From a virus, in IMG/VR virus record IMGVR_UViG_3300021093_003859, positions 1 to 56,422 of that record: DNA of 56,422 nt. The stretch is one strand, 5' to 3'. Below are positions 24,368 to 31,489 of this stretch, piece by piece. The notes beneath the pieces were generated by a model. The model was not told where the DNA came from. It was given only the letters and a program-made list of their open reading frames with translations, and did not search any database. A program made the translations under genes and the position numbers. Each line of letters begins with the position of its first letter. Positions within the stretch are counted from its first letter, which is position 1.

Positions 24368-24390
24368 AATATGCTACTATTTACAGAGAT

Positions 24391-24418
24391 AAAAAAAGAG
24401 CGGAATAAATCCGCTCTT
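24391..24418 (-). terminator. strong terminator after the late structural gene
   Basis: Minus strand AAGAGCGGA-TTTAT-TCCGCTCTT followed by seven T; 25 nt past the stop at 24443. Confidence 0.9.
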
Positions 24419-24442
24419 CCCTTCCCATCCCGAGGAATCTAA

Positions 24443-24853
24443 TTACTGTGCGTTAGCAAACAGAGGATAGCCTGTGGCTCTTGTTACTGTAGCACTACCT
24501 AAGTTCACAGAATTGACTGTACCAAGACCTTGCACTTCGTCTTCTAAGTGTGCAGCCAATGTTTCTGAGTTGGTACCGTCATAGGTGTCAGTTCCGAACT
24601 CGCCCTCGATCATCACGTCGAACATACGGCCTGCGCCAGAACCATTTGTTCTTAGTGCGCTTACGCCTACGATTGTTGTGATTCTAGACATTGCAGAAAT
24701 GATTGCTTGAAACGCACCGCCTGGACCCATGTTGGCTGATGATAGGTCTACTGCTGCTACAATGTCAACAGTGTACTTGTCAATGGTTTTACCTAAAAAC
24801 GCACGACCACGTGTTGAGTCAATTGTTGGATTTACTTTTGTTACGACTGCCAT
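24443..24853 (-). CDS. putative abundant virion protein
   Basis: A 136-residue protein, Ala/Gly/Thr/Ser-rich with beta-type segments (DKYTVDIVAAVDLSS, RMFDVMIEGEFG). It is the only gene in a clean transcription unit: perfect late promoter TATAAATA, two leader hairpins, an AAGGAGAAAAT ribosome site and a strong terminator. That design fits a highly expressed late structural product such as a head decoration or minor capsid protein. The family is not recognised. Confidence 0.65.
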   Translation of the reverse strand: MAVVTKVNPTIDSTRGRAFLGKTIDKYTVDIVAAVDLSSANMGPGGAFQAIISAMSRITTIVGVSALRTNGSGAGRMFDVMIEGEFGTDTYDGTNSETLAAHLEDEVQGLGTVNSVNLGSATVTRATGYPLFANAQ

Positions 24854-24882
24854 GATATTTTCTCCTTATCTCTAATATCTCA

Positions 24883-24938
24883 GTCCCGCTCCGGGACCGG
24901 CAATTATGAGAATCGCCCGATTCTCATTAGTATTTATA
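24883..24938 (-). promoter_or_regulatory. perfect T4-late-type promoter with double-hairpin leader
   Basis: TATAAATA at 24931-24938 (minus). The leader then folds into GAGAATC-GGGC-GATTCTC (24908-24925) and GTCCC-GGAGC-GGGAC (24883-24897) before the ribosome site. Leader hairpins near the 5' end commonly stabilise mRNA. Confidence 0.75.
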
Positions 24939-24958
24939 GATTTTGGAAAAAAACGTGC

Positions 24959-26074
24959 TCAATCGGCTCTATATGGAGTCCAACGATCTCTAGGCACTAA
25001 TTTTACAGCATCATCGGTGCTCATGTAACCCTCACCCCCGGGCTTACCTCCTGTGTGAGCCACGATATCACCTTCAGCCTGGTCCAGTTCTCGTATAACT
25101 TCGTCTTTGGCTTTCATTAATTCTACTACCAGAGAAAACATTCCGTCCATCACGCCTGGATTGGTTTTGTCGAGGTCGGCGATTTTTGCCTGCTTGCCGG
25201 TGCTTACTTTGCTGTTCTGCAGCCACTGGAAAAAACTAGCCGAATCGATTTTATCTAAGGCCTTGGCCTTAGATTGATTGTTGACGAAGGTATAAATGAT
25301 AGTCTGTAGATCTCCTAGTCCAGAGACCGGAGCCAATAGTTTGTCTACTTTAGGACCGATCTGATTAGCCAACTTTTCGATAACGCTGAGATTGTCGGCA
25401 TTGACCGCAGGTTTCGTGGTCATATATGTTTGTCCAAACACCACCAGTTCTGGATTACCTGCGAATATTTCTGGCTCTGCGAAATCTTCACCTGATTTAT
25501 CGCCGAAATATTCAAACACTTTATGTGCTGCCACTGCTACTTTAGCACCAGCGATGCGTCTTCCTATTTCACTCTGTCCCTTGACAGAATAGGTAGTCTG
25601 ATTAGGAGTGAAACTCATCTTTCCATCAGCGCCATCGTAGGGTTTTCCGGGATGGAATAATATATCCCCGTACACATAGCCGCGGAAATCTGCGGGGGTA
25701 GCCTTTTCGAACACGGGCCACATCGCAGCCATATCACCAGCGAACTTCTCGCGCCAATCTTCGCCCTTGCCTCTGCTCATGATGAAAGATTTAAGATCGT
25801 CTGGACTAGATGATTTACCTTCTTCACGACCCCAGTTGTTCTTGCCCACCATGCGGAATGTGCCGTCGTCATCACGACCCCAATACACAGTGGGATTGCC
25901 ATCCCACTTAATAGATATCTTTTTCTCTGGTTGGCTTAACCCTTTAAGAACTTCTACGGCACGTCGAGCGCCGTTGGGTTCCGTGAACACTAGATCTTCG
26001 AGATGATTGAACTCGCGGCCTACTTTCTTAGGAGCAGGCGCTTCGTTTTCTAATAGTAGTTCCCAGGCTCTCAT
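24959..26074 (-). CDS. nucleotidyltransferase (ligase-fold)-like protein of the virion module
   Basis: A 371-residue protein from the ATG at 26074, which overlaps the preceding stop (ATGA). Near residue 60 it contains ISIKWDGNPTVYWG, matching motif I (KxDG) of the covalent nucleotidyltransferase superfamily of ligases and capping enzymes, followed by MVGKNNWGREE and FRGYVYGDILF, which resemble later motifs. It starts MRAWELLLENEA, similar to the MRF-type starts of nearby virion genes. Homologues are present in marine T4-like phages without an assigned reaction. RNA or DNA ligation is possible but unproven. Confidence 0.65.
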   Translation of the reverse strand: MRAWELLLENEAPAPKKVGREFNHLEDLVFTEPNGARRAVEVLKGLSQPEKKISIKWDGNPTVYWGRDDDGTFRMVGKNNWGREEGKSSSPDDLKSFIMSRGKGEDWREKFAGDMAAMWPVFEKATPADFRGYVYGDILFHPGKPYDGADGKMSFTPNQTTYSVKGQSEIGRRIAGAKVAVAAHKVFEYFGDKSGEDFAEPEIFAGNPELVVFGQTYMTTKPAVNADNLSVIEKLANQIGPKVDKLLAPVSGLGDLQTIIYTFVNNQSKAKALDKIDSASFFQWLQNSKVSTGKQAKIADLDKTNPGVMDGMFSLVVELMKAKDEVIRELDQAEGDIVAHTGGKPGGEGYMSTDDAVKLVPRDRWTPYRAD

Positions 26075-26859
26075 TTTACGATATCTATGATTCTGCGCAT
26101 CCAACCTATAGTGCCCGGTTGATAATTTTCTACCATTTCATTCTTGGGAAGTTCGATTCCCGAACGTCCTAGAGTTTCTCGGGCAGCCGCGACTAATTCT
26201 TCATAGTTGGGTAATTTTTTTATGTACGCGATGATATTTTCTACAGAACGTATATCTTTAACCGTGGCGGTCTTGCCTAGCAGGGTTTTTGCTATGGTAT
26301 TCCAATCATCCCCTCCTGGAACTGTTTCGTCAGTTTCTACATTCATGAGACCAAATTTGGGGGAATATTTCATTCCTCTTGCCCTGGCAATGCTACTTAA
26401 TAGTATATGACGATGTTCTCCGCGGAAAGGGCTATCTGGTCCGCTGCCTAGCATGCTACCTTGTTGGAATTTAGGATTGGCTGAAAACATGAAGTCTGTC
26501 TGCGCAAACCCGTTTGCAGGATCTCCGTTGATAGGAGTTTTTAAGTGTACATTATCTCCGCTCAATTTCACAGACTCTTTTCCGAATATAGTTCTCAGTT
26601 TGTCTGCGAATTCTGTCTTGTTGATTTCGTTGGCATCTACTGAAAGATCGAGGTCTCCGCTGTCGGCTTTGCGTCCCGTGGTACCTAACCATTTGATAGG
26701 TACTCCTTCTTCATCCTTGTCAGTTGAAAAATCGACTGCTGTTTCCTTTTCTAGATAGGCGATAGTGGTAGGGATTTCTGATCTAGTGATCCTGCGGGTC
26801 AGAGGCTGTTTATCCGCATCTTTAAATATGTTTCCTCCTTCGAATACATTATTCTTCAT
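26071..26859 (-). CDS. MNT-fold nucleotidyltransferase-like protein
   Basis: A 262-residue protein carrying the pol-beta/MNT signature: LGTTGRKADSGDLDLSVD (GS-type loop plus Asp-x-Asp) around residue 63, with a third carboxylate in AQTDFMFS. It is co-transcribed and overlaps the KxDG protein by 4 nt, as in other aquatic T4-like phages. It would transfer a nucleotide to RNA, protein or a small molecule; the substrate is unknown. The pairing with a ligase-like protein is suggestive of nucleic-acid end repair or modification. Confidence 0.7.
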   Translation of the reverse strand: MKNNVFEGGNIFKDADKQPLTRRITRSEIPTTIAYLEKETAVDFSTDKDEEGVPIKWLGTTGRKADSGDLDLSVDANEINKTEFADKLRTIFGKESVKLSGDNVHLKTPINGDPANGFAQTDFMFSANPKFQQGSMLGSGPDSPFRGEHRHILLSSIARARGMKYSPKFGLMNVETDETVPGGDDWNTIAKTLLGKTATVKDIRSVENIIAYIKKLPNYEELVAAARETLGRSGIELPKNEMVENYQPGTIGWMRRIIDIVK

Positions 26860-27136
26860 TTTTGGATTCTTCTAATTTTCGTTTCTGTCTGCGATCTTCT
26901 GCGATCCTTCGCACTCCTCGCACGAATTTGCTGGGATCTTGACCCTTGACAGCATTTATCAATCTACGCTCTAGTTCGTGGGCCTGATCTGGTTCATAAT
27001 GTTTATGGATGCTTTCTAATAGGTTGATAGCAGAGTTGATGATATTAGTGGCTCTGCTTTCGATTAAAGCGTCAGTGCTGCGCACTTCGGCTATGCTGTT
27101 TAATTCCTGTAGAATGCTTCTGGTTTTAAGTTTCAT
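26849..27136 (-). CDS. small helical virion-module protein
   Basis: A 95-residue all-helical basic protein starting MKLKTRSILQELNSIAEVRS and ending in a Lys/Glu-rich tail (RRIAEDRRQKRKLEES). It is first in the operon that includes both nucleotidyltransferase-like genes, behind tandem early and late promoter elements. The family is not recognised. Confidence 0.6.
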   Translation of the reverse strand: MKLKTRSILQELNSIAEVRSTDALIESRATNIINSAINLLESIHKHYEPDQAHELERRLINAVKGQDPSKFVRGVRRIAEDRRQKRKLEESKNEE

Positions 27137-27156
27137 ATAAGTCTCGACTATACGAT

Positions 27157-27207
27157 GTATTTAACTGATTTGATATCAATATTACAACATGTTTAATCTA
27201 ATGTCAA
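27157..27207 (-). promoter_or_regulatory. tandem host-type and late-type promoters
   Basis: Minus strand TTGACA, 17 nt, TAATAT (27207-27179), then TTAAATAC (27164-27157) closer to the ATG at 27136. This permits transcription early and late. Confidence 0.65.
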
Positions 27208-27241
27208 ATCTCAGTATTTTGTGCGGTCGCACATGTCTCAG

Positions 27242-27249
27242 TATAAATA
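27242..27249 (+). promoter_or_regulatory. perfect T4-late-type promoter, plus strand
   Basis: TATAAATA sits inside the palindrome CAGTAT-AA-ATACTG, 22 nt before the ATG at 27272; ACAGGAGAT is the ribosome site. Confidence 0.7.
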
Positions 27250-27271
27250 CTGATACACAGGAGATACACAG

Positions 27272-27394
27272 ATGATCAAAAACTTTTTCAAATCTTTCAT
27301 AGATTTTATCACAGACGCACAAATGCGTAGAGCAGAGCAAGTCCTTGCCTACTACAAGAAAAATGGAACGCTAGGGGCTAGGGTATGGCGATGA
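27272..27394 (+). CDS. 40-residue phage peptide
   Basis: Starts MIKNFFKSFIDFITDAQM behind ACAGGAG, and ends with a basic stretch. An amphipathic helix spans residues 2-28. It overlaps the next gene by 10 nt in another frame, making a chain of three overlapping tiny genes. Function unknown; an amphipathic peptide of this sort may associate with membranes. Confidence 0.6.
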   Translation: MIKNFFKSFIDFITDAQMRRAEQVLAYYKKNGTLGARVWR

Positions 27395-27510
27395 AATGGA
27401 TGATAGCTCTTTTTGATTCTATAATGCTGGCTAGAGAAGCAGTCACACTGACCCGACAGAACAAGTATGAAGAAGTGAGGAAACTGATGCTAGGCGAGAA
27501 GCGTGTTTGA
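27385..27510 (+). CDS. 41-residue phage peptide
   Basis: MAMKWMIALFDSIMLAREAV begins a helical, hydrophobic N-terminus followed by a charged C-terminal helix (NKYEEVRKLMLGEKRV). It overlaps its neighbours on both sides, which supports translation by coupling since it lacks a strong ribosome site. Unknown function. Confidence 0.5.
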   Translation: MAMKWMIALFDSIMLAREAVTLTRQNKYEEVRKLMLGEKRV

Positions 27511-27625
27511 ACGTTATCTAGCACTTTGGGATCCTTGGGTAGAATACTATTGCAAAGTAAGATTCGGTCCGAGTTGGCGTTGGTATTACCTCAATTGGGA
27601 AAATAACAGAGAATTTTTACCATAA
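27503..27625 (+). CDS. 40-residue Trp-rich phage peptide
   Basis: Starts at a GTG overlapping the previous stop (GTGTTTGA). The peptide is notable for five Trp and six Tyr residues among 40 (e.g. YLALWDPWVEYYC, SWRWYYLNW). Such aromatic density suggests an interaction or membrane-interface peptide. No family is recognised. Confidence 0.5.
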   Translation: MFERYLALWDPWVEYYCKVRFGPSWRWYYLNWENNREFLP

Positions 27626-27683
27626 ATAATCTTGTTTTACGAAAATAAAGATATATAATAGTAAGACACACACGGAGATCATA

Positions 27684-27926
27684 ATGTTCACCCCAGAGTT
27701 TTTTATAGACATCATACAGAACACCAAACGCTCTGTATCCAGACGCATCATTCAAGACGAACAACTACAACGAATAGCAGATCGTTATCTAGATGCACAG
27801 ACAGATTTCGCCAAGATGATAGTGCTCAATGCCATCGATCTGGCTAAGTATTCTTTGGATCAATGCGGTCCTAAGAAGGAGCAGGCTTCACGGGCTCCCT
27901 ACAAAGTAGAAAAAGAAGCCAACTAA
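27684..27926 (+). CDS. unknown 80-residue phage protein
   Basis: A helical protein (FFIDIIQNTKRSVSRRII, ERLDAQTDFAKMIV-type helices) with a Lys/Glu tail. ACGGAGATCATA precedes the ATG. A TATAAT box at 27653-27658 with a poor -35 (TTGTTT, 16-nt spacer) may be a promoter. Not recognised. Confidence 0.6.
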   Translation: MFTPEFFIDIIQNTKRSVSRRIIQDEQLQRIADRYLDAQTDFAKMIVLNAIDLAKYSLDQCGPKKEQASRAPYKVEKEAN

Positions 27927-27951
27927 GACATACACACACAAGGAGAAAATT

Positions 27952-28230
27952 ATGTCAAATACATTTATTGTACCAGAAGTAAAAGCACCCGAAGTCAAGT
28001 TCAACAAGAACGGCTATGAGATCCGTACAGAGATCCTCAAAGAAGCCAAAGACATCGTTGCACAAGAGTTCACCTACAAATGGCAGGGTTGGGAAATGTC
28101 AGCCCAGCGCGATGACAAAACTGGTCAGATCGTTACCACAGTAGGTATGCCTGAATTTCCAGGTCTAGACAAAGTTCTAGAAACTGCTGAAAAGATGTAT
28201 GCTTTCGTTAATCAAGGTGTCAAGAAATAA
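27952..28230 (+). CDS. conserved 92-residue phage protein
   Basis: A small alpha/beta protein, MSNTFIVPEVKAPEVKFNKNGYEIR, then a helix and EFTYKWQGWEMSAQRDDKTGQIVTT strands. Similar proteins are widespread in marine T4-like phages, without assigned function. A consensus AAGGAGAAAAT ribosome site suggests high expression. It is the last gene before a terminator. Confidence 0.65.
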   Translation: MSNTFIVPEVKAPEVKFNKNGYEIRTEILKEAKDIVAQEFTYKWQGWEMSAQRDDKTGQIVTTVGMPEFPGLDKVLETAEKMYAFVNQGVKK

Positions 28231-28260
28231 TATCGTCTGCGTAGCAGAATTATAGAATAG

Positions 28261-28290
28261 AAACCTCCTTCGGGAGGTTTCGTCTTATTC
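28261..28290. terminator. terminator between convergent genes
   Basis: AAACCTCC-TTCG-GGAGGTTT followed by CGTCTTATTC on the plus strand; the opposite strand also has a T-rich end, so it may serve both directions. Confidence 0.8.
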
Positions 28291-28590
28291 AGCAGTAGAC
28301 TTAAAATCGTTGTAAATCTTAACGATATCTAAAGTCGACGGATCGCTGTTTTTTTCTTTAGGCAATGGTAGATTTTGCCATTCGTCTTCTGTGATATCAG
28401 TGACGATCATTAGTTTGTATGGATGGCCGTCCGACCCGTATAGTGTGATAGTTTCTAAGCCTACTGCACCATCTGCGGCCTGTTCTAGTTTCTTTGCTAA
28501 GGCTCTAAGTCCTCTGCGTTCTGCTACGATATAGCCTGTGCCGTTAGGCTCTTTGTGTGGATATAGATGTACTCTGCTCATTGTTCTCAT
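28285..28590 (-). CDS. unknown 101-residue phage protein
   Basis: Alpha/beta protein: VHLYPHKEPNGTGYIVAERRGLRALAKKLEQAADG, LETITLYGSDGHPYKLMIVTDI and an acidic tail. The pattern HPYKLMI with a preceding GSDG is shared with several small phage proteins. Start could be the first ATG (28590) or the ATG three codons later. Immediately upstream lies a fragment related to the polymerase C-terminus. Confidence 0.6.
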   Translation of the reverse strand: MRTMSRVHLYPHKEPNGTGYIVAERRGLRALAKKLEQAADGAVGLETITLYGSDGHPYKLMIVTDITEDEWQNLPLPKEKNSDPSTLDIVKIYNDFKSTAE

Positions 28591-28604
28591 TTTACATGTC
28601 TCAC

Positions 28605-28656
28605 TTGATCTAGATTGAATTTCTTATGTTTATATACTGTAACATATTTTTATCCT
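28605..28656 (-). repeat. fragment related to the polymerase gene 3' end
   Basis: Read on the minus strand this short stretch encodes KYVTVYKHKKFNLDQVRHVK, preceded by a stop. It closely resembles the C-terminus of the DnaE-like protein ending at 29780 (EYVTVYKHKKFTLEEIK). It looks like a remnant of a recombination event joining the 3' end of that gene to another downstream gene. Confidence 0.6.
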
Positions 28657-28660
28657 TTTG

Positions 28661-28819
28661 TTAGTAACGAAACGCACTGTCAGATCTATATTCGCATTTT
28701 GCTTTGACGATCCTAGTATCTTTAGCCACCACTGCCAGATCCGCTCGGCATTGAGCCTCCAATGCGTAAGCAGCGATCCTAGATTCGGTAGGGGCATTGA
28801 AAGCCCAGACAACATACAT
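28661..28819 (-). CDS. 52-residue phage protein
   Basis: Starts ATG overlapping the previous stop (TAATG) and reads MYVVWAFNAPTESRIAAYAL, then a charged helical part with two cysteines. The start resembles a short beta-alpha unit. It fits exactly between flanking features. Function unknown. Confidence 0.55.
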   Translation of the reverse strand: MYVVWAFNAPTESRIAAYALEAQCRADLAVVAKDTRIVKAKCEYRSDSAFRY

Positions 28820-29043
28820 TATCCACATTCTCCAACTCCGAAATGTTCTTTAATCAAACTTGCCGCAAGGTCTTCATCAAAAGGAAAAGGTTCACCTTTC
28901 CATTTCTGTAAAACTTCGGCACATTCCCGCACAATCAACTCAGCGAACTTATGAGTATCAAAGTGTAATTGTCCGTCTACTAGAGCACCCTCTACACGAT
29001 GGCTCCAGCATTGTTTTTCTAGTTCTTGAATTCGTTCGTTCAT
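28819..29043 (-). CDS. MNERIQEL-type small phage protein
   Basis: A 74-residue protein beginning MNERIQELEKQCW, a start found on many small proteins of aquatic T4-like phages, then DGQLHFDTHKFAELIVRECAEVLQKW with a helical C-terminal half. The N-terminal 24 bases recur as a relic at 2682-2705. It overlaps the next upstream gene by 4 nt. Function unknown. Confidence 0.65.
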   Translation of the reverse strand: MNERIQELEKQCWSHRVEGALVDGQLHFDTHKFAELIVRECAEVLQKWKGEPFPFDEDLAASLIKEHFGVGECG

Positions 29044-29276
29044 GCGCTACTCCAGTCATTATTGGTAGTCTTTGGTTTGTTTTCTTCTTTTACTTGATCG
29101 ATAAGTTTCTGTATAGGAAGTTCATGTGCAGGTTTGGGTTGTTTTCGATGTTGTATTTTTTTGTATATCTCTACAGGCACAGTCCATATGAGTATATAAA
29201 TCAATAGACCCGTGCCTACAATCGGTCCCCAGACAAACATAAAAATCCATTTGAATATGTCAATTGCTTTGTCCAT
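29040..29276 (-). CDS. 78-residue membrane protein
   Basis: One or two N-terminal membrane helices (residues 5-33, FKWIFMFVWGPIVGTGLLIYIL) followed by a basic, hydrophilic tail with KIQHRKQPKPAHELPIQ. The start ATG abuts the stop of the membrane-cassette gene (shared base). It is not present in the first cassette copy. Function unknown. Confidence 0.6.
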   Translation of the reverse strand: MDKAIDIFKWIFMFVWGPIVGTGLLIYILIWTVPVEIYKKIQHRKQPKPAHELPIQKLIDQVKEENKPKTTNNDWSSA

Positions 29277-29638
29277 CAGATATTCTTAGCCAGTTTTTGT
29301 CGCTGTTCATCACTCATCTCGAAATCTCTTTGAGCACGATCCGGTTGACGCAGTTGATCATATTTTGGCCGTTCTGGATACTGTTTCTGCACAGTCTTGA
29401 TCACCAACCAAGTTATGAACGCCATGCTGACGATGGCCATGTGTCCAAACACATTGTAGCCTAGATACCACATTTCACCAGCATACAAGGTAAATGCCAG
29501 GGCCCAAAAACATGCTAGCATGATGCTGGCGATGTATTTGATCTGCATGGGAGCATTTTTCAAACCATTGAAGTTGGGATCCAACAGTTGCCAAAAGGTC
29601 CTAAACAGTAAGCGTAAAAATTTGTATAATCCGTACAT
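29276..29638 (-). CDS. phage membrane protein, copy B of duplicated cassette
   Basis: A 120-residue near-duplicate of the product at 1100-1462, with the same two membrane helices and charged tail; differences cluster at about eight positions and the last residues. AAAGGATAATC supports the start. Keeping two copies 28 kb apart without decay implies both are used or that gene conversion maintains them. Confidence 0.8.
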   Translation of the reverse strand: MYGLYKFLRLLFRTFWQLLDPNFNGLKNAPMQIKYIASIMLACFWALAFTLYAGEMWYLGYNVFGHMAIVSMAFITWLVIKTVQKQYPERPKYDQLRQPDRAQRDFEMSDEQRQKLAKNI

Positions 29639-29648
29639 GATTATCCTT

Positions 29649-29783
29649 TCAGTGACATTCGGAATCGTAATACTGGCAGAACCAAAAATGCCATGCGAGA
29701 TGTTGGTCCCTCACGGACCACAGTCCTGCTATGATAAGTGCAGTGATGCCGCATATGATGGCGGCGGCTATATAACCCCTCAT
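29649..29783 (-). CDS. 44-residue membrane peptide, copy B
   Basis: Paralogue of 1473-1607: one hydrophobic helix, then the conserved LWSVRDQHLAWHF block and C-terminal cysteines. Its ATGA overlaps the polymerase stop, and the ribosome site is formed by the polymerase's last codons (GAGGAGATTAA). Confidence 0.75.
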   Translation of the reverse strand: MRGYIAAAIICGITALIIAGLWSVRDQHLAWHFWFCQYYDSECH

Positions 29784-31447
29784 TTAATCTCCTCTAGAGT
29801 GAACTTCTTGTGCTTGTATACTGTAACATATTCCGAATTGTTTTTGTAGCCCAATCTGCCCGATCCCCATAAGATTGGATGATCGTGGAATGAAATGGCA
29901 TGAGGAACCACTACATCTAGATAACGACCGTTGCCCGTGCCCAGTGTGACGAATGTGATGTACTCTCGAGGTTTGGATTTGAACACGCGATAGTTAGCGA
30001 CCAATCCACAGAACTCTACAGATCCTGGTTTTCTTATCTCTTGGCACACAGGTATGAATCTCTCTGATCGCCAGCGGCCAGTCTTCATGAGATCGTCTAC
30101 CTCACCGCCTTCACCTATGGCAGGCACAGCGCCCGCCAGTTTGGCTTCTTGATGATAGACCCAGCGAGCATATGATCCTTGGCAGTGTTTCAGTGCTGCC
30201 TGCCAGAACCGTTCCGGATTATGTGCCTTCTGATAGGCCAAGGCCCAGATCAATCTACCTAGATTTATCGCATGGGCACGACATAGGCCAAAATGGCTTA
30301 ACTCTCGCAGGGCGGCAAACACATCGTCCTTGCGGGGATGATTACCTACCAACTGCATGAACTCAAACATCTTTTCTTCGTTCTTCTTGGCGAATGCTCT
30401 GCGCCACATGTCTGCGGTGTATTGGTCGCAGCCTAGGATCTCCGATATTAGTTCTATGGCATCATCCTCGAACACGATAGTTTCATCGAAGTTGTCTTTG
30501 GACCAGTCCTGGAAGAACGATGCTTTCCGGCGGCCCATGGTAGCCACAGGGCGTATCAGTGCTGTGCCTAGTACACAGTCGGCACGACTCTTAGGACGGA
30601 TAGCACGGAACAGTCTCTTCATCGCCGGCGACTCTGCCTGTGTAACTCCTAGAACATCTCCACGGCTCAGCAATTCGGCAGTGGCTTCATCCTCTTCTGG
30701 ATAGTCTAATAAGTCACGCTGTTCTATTTCCCACAGTTGGCTCAGTCCGCGATTGGCCAGTATATCTATCTTAAAATGCTCTAGGTCTTCTATCTCATAT
30801 TTGTCTAGCAGGATTTGATTATCGCCGTTGATTAGACTCTTAGGTACTGAACGATCAAATATCAGTATGCCGCCACAGTGTTTTGATATGCAGCGTTTCT
30901 TGCCTAAAAGTTTATTGGCCAGACGCTGTGCTTCCTCTACGAAACTCTTGTCAATGACGTTTTCTAGTTTGAAGTTGCGTTTCAGCGTGCCTTTGGCACC
31001 ATAGCGTTTGGCTGCTTCTCTCAGTGCAGATTTTTCTTTATAGGTCACATAGTTTGACACACGAGCACTCTGTCCTGGCCAGTGTTTGAATATGCGATTC
31101 ATCACTGTTTCCTGCTGCCAATGTGGGAAATCTAAGTCGATGTCGGGTAGGTCATCGCGCTTGGGATTCATGAAGCGTGATAAGGGTATATGTTCTTTAA
31201 TTGGATCTACATCAGATATATCTAACAGCCAACAGATCAAACTGCTGCCTGCAGATCCTCTGGTTATGTGGGGGATATCTCTAGTGAGATTCAGTATCTC
31301 TACTACTCGTAGAAAGTGTTTGGCGAAACCCAATCGTGCTATGATTTCTAGTTCTTCTGCTAGCCTATCTGCGTATGCTTGGCCTTGGGGTACGTCTCTG
31401 ACAAACTTGCCTACCAGTGTTTCTAGTTCTTTGTATCTTGCTTCCAT
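29780..31447 (-). CDS. DnaE-like polymerase subunit lacking the PHP domain
   Basis: A 555-residue relative of bacterial DNA polymerase III alpha (C-family). ITRGSAGSSLICWLLDISDVDP and RDDLPDIDLDFP (residues 98-108) are the palm motifs with two catalytic Asp residues, and HFKIDILANRGL around 235 supplies the third. The N-terminal PHP nuclease domain (about 270 residues in DnaE) and the C-terminal tau-binding region are missing. It may be a compact gap-filling or translesion polymerase. The C-terminal tail was replaced by the cassette duplication. Confidence 0.82.
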   Translation of the reverse strand: MEARYKELETLVGKFVRDVPQGQAYADRLAEELEIIARLGFAKHFLRVVEILNLTRDIPHITRGSAGSSLICWLLDISDVDPIKEHIPLSRFMNPKRDDLPDIDLDFPHWQQETVMNRIFKHWPGQSARVSNYVTYKEKSALREAAKRYGAKGTLKRNFKLENVIDKSFVEEAQRLANKLLGKKRCISKHCGGILIFDRSVPKSLINGDNQILLDKYEIEDLEHFKIDILANRGLSQLWEIEQRDLLDYPEEDEATAELLSRGDVLGVTQAESPAMKRLFRAIRPKSRADCVLGTALIRPVATMGRRKASFFQDWSKDNFDETIVFEDDAIELISEILGCDQYTADMWRRAFAKKNEEKMFEFMQLVGNHPRKDDVFAALRELSHFGLCRAHAINLGRLIWALAYQKAHNPERFWQAALKHCQGSYARWVYHQEAKLAGAVPAIGEGGEVDDLMKTGRWRSERFIPVCQEIRKPGSVEFCGLVANYRVFKSKPREYITFVTLGTGNGRYLDVVVPHAISFHDHPILWGSGRLGYKNNSEYVTVYKHKKFTLEEIK

Positions 31448-31489
31448 ATCTGCCTCTCGTTGCCTTAGGCAGATATTTATTGTGAAAGA

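Larger units (their letters stand above)
29276..29805 (-). repeat. duplicated segment, copy B
   Basis: Counterpart of 1100-1625. The duplicated sequence continues about 20 nt into the polymerase gene, giving it the same KFTLEEIK C-terminus as the radical-SAM protein. Confidence 0.75.

Noticed and set aside
28630-28815. Minus-strand 61-codon frame
   Set aside because: The 52-codon frame at 28661-28819 has a start coupled to the previous stop and ends cleanly; the other frame has no ribosome site.
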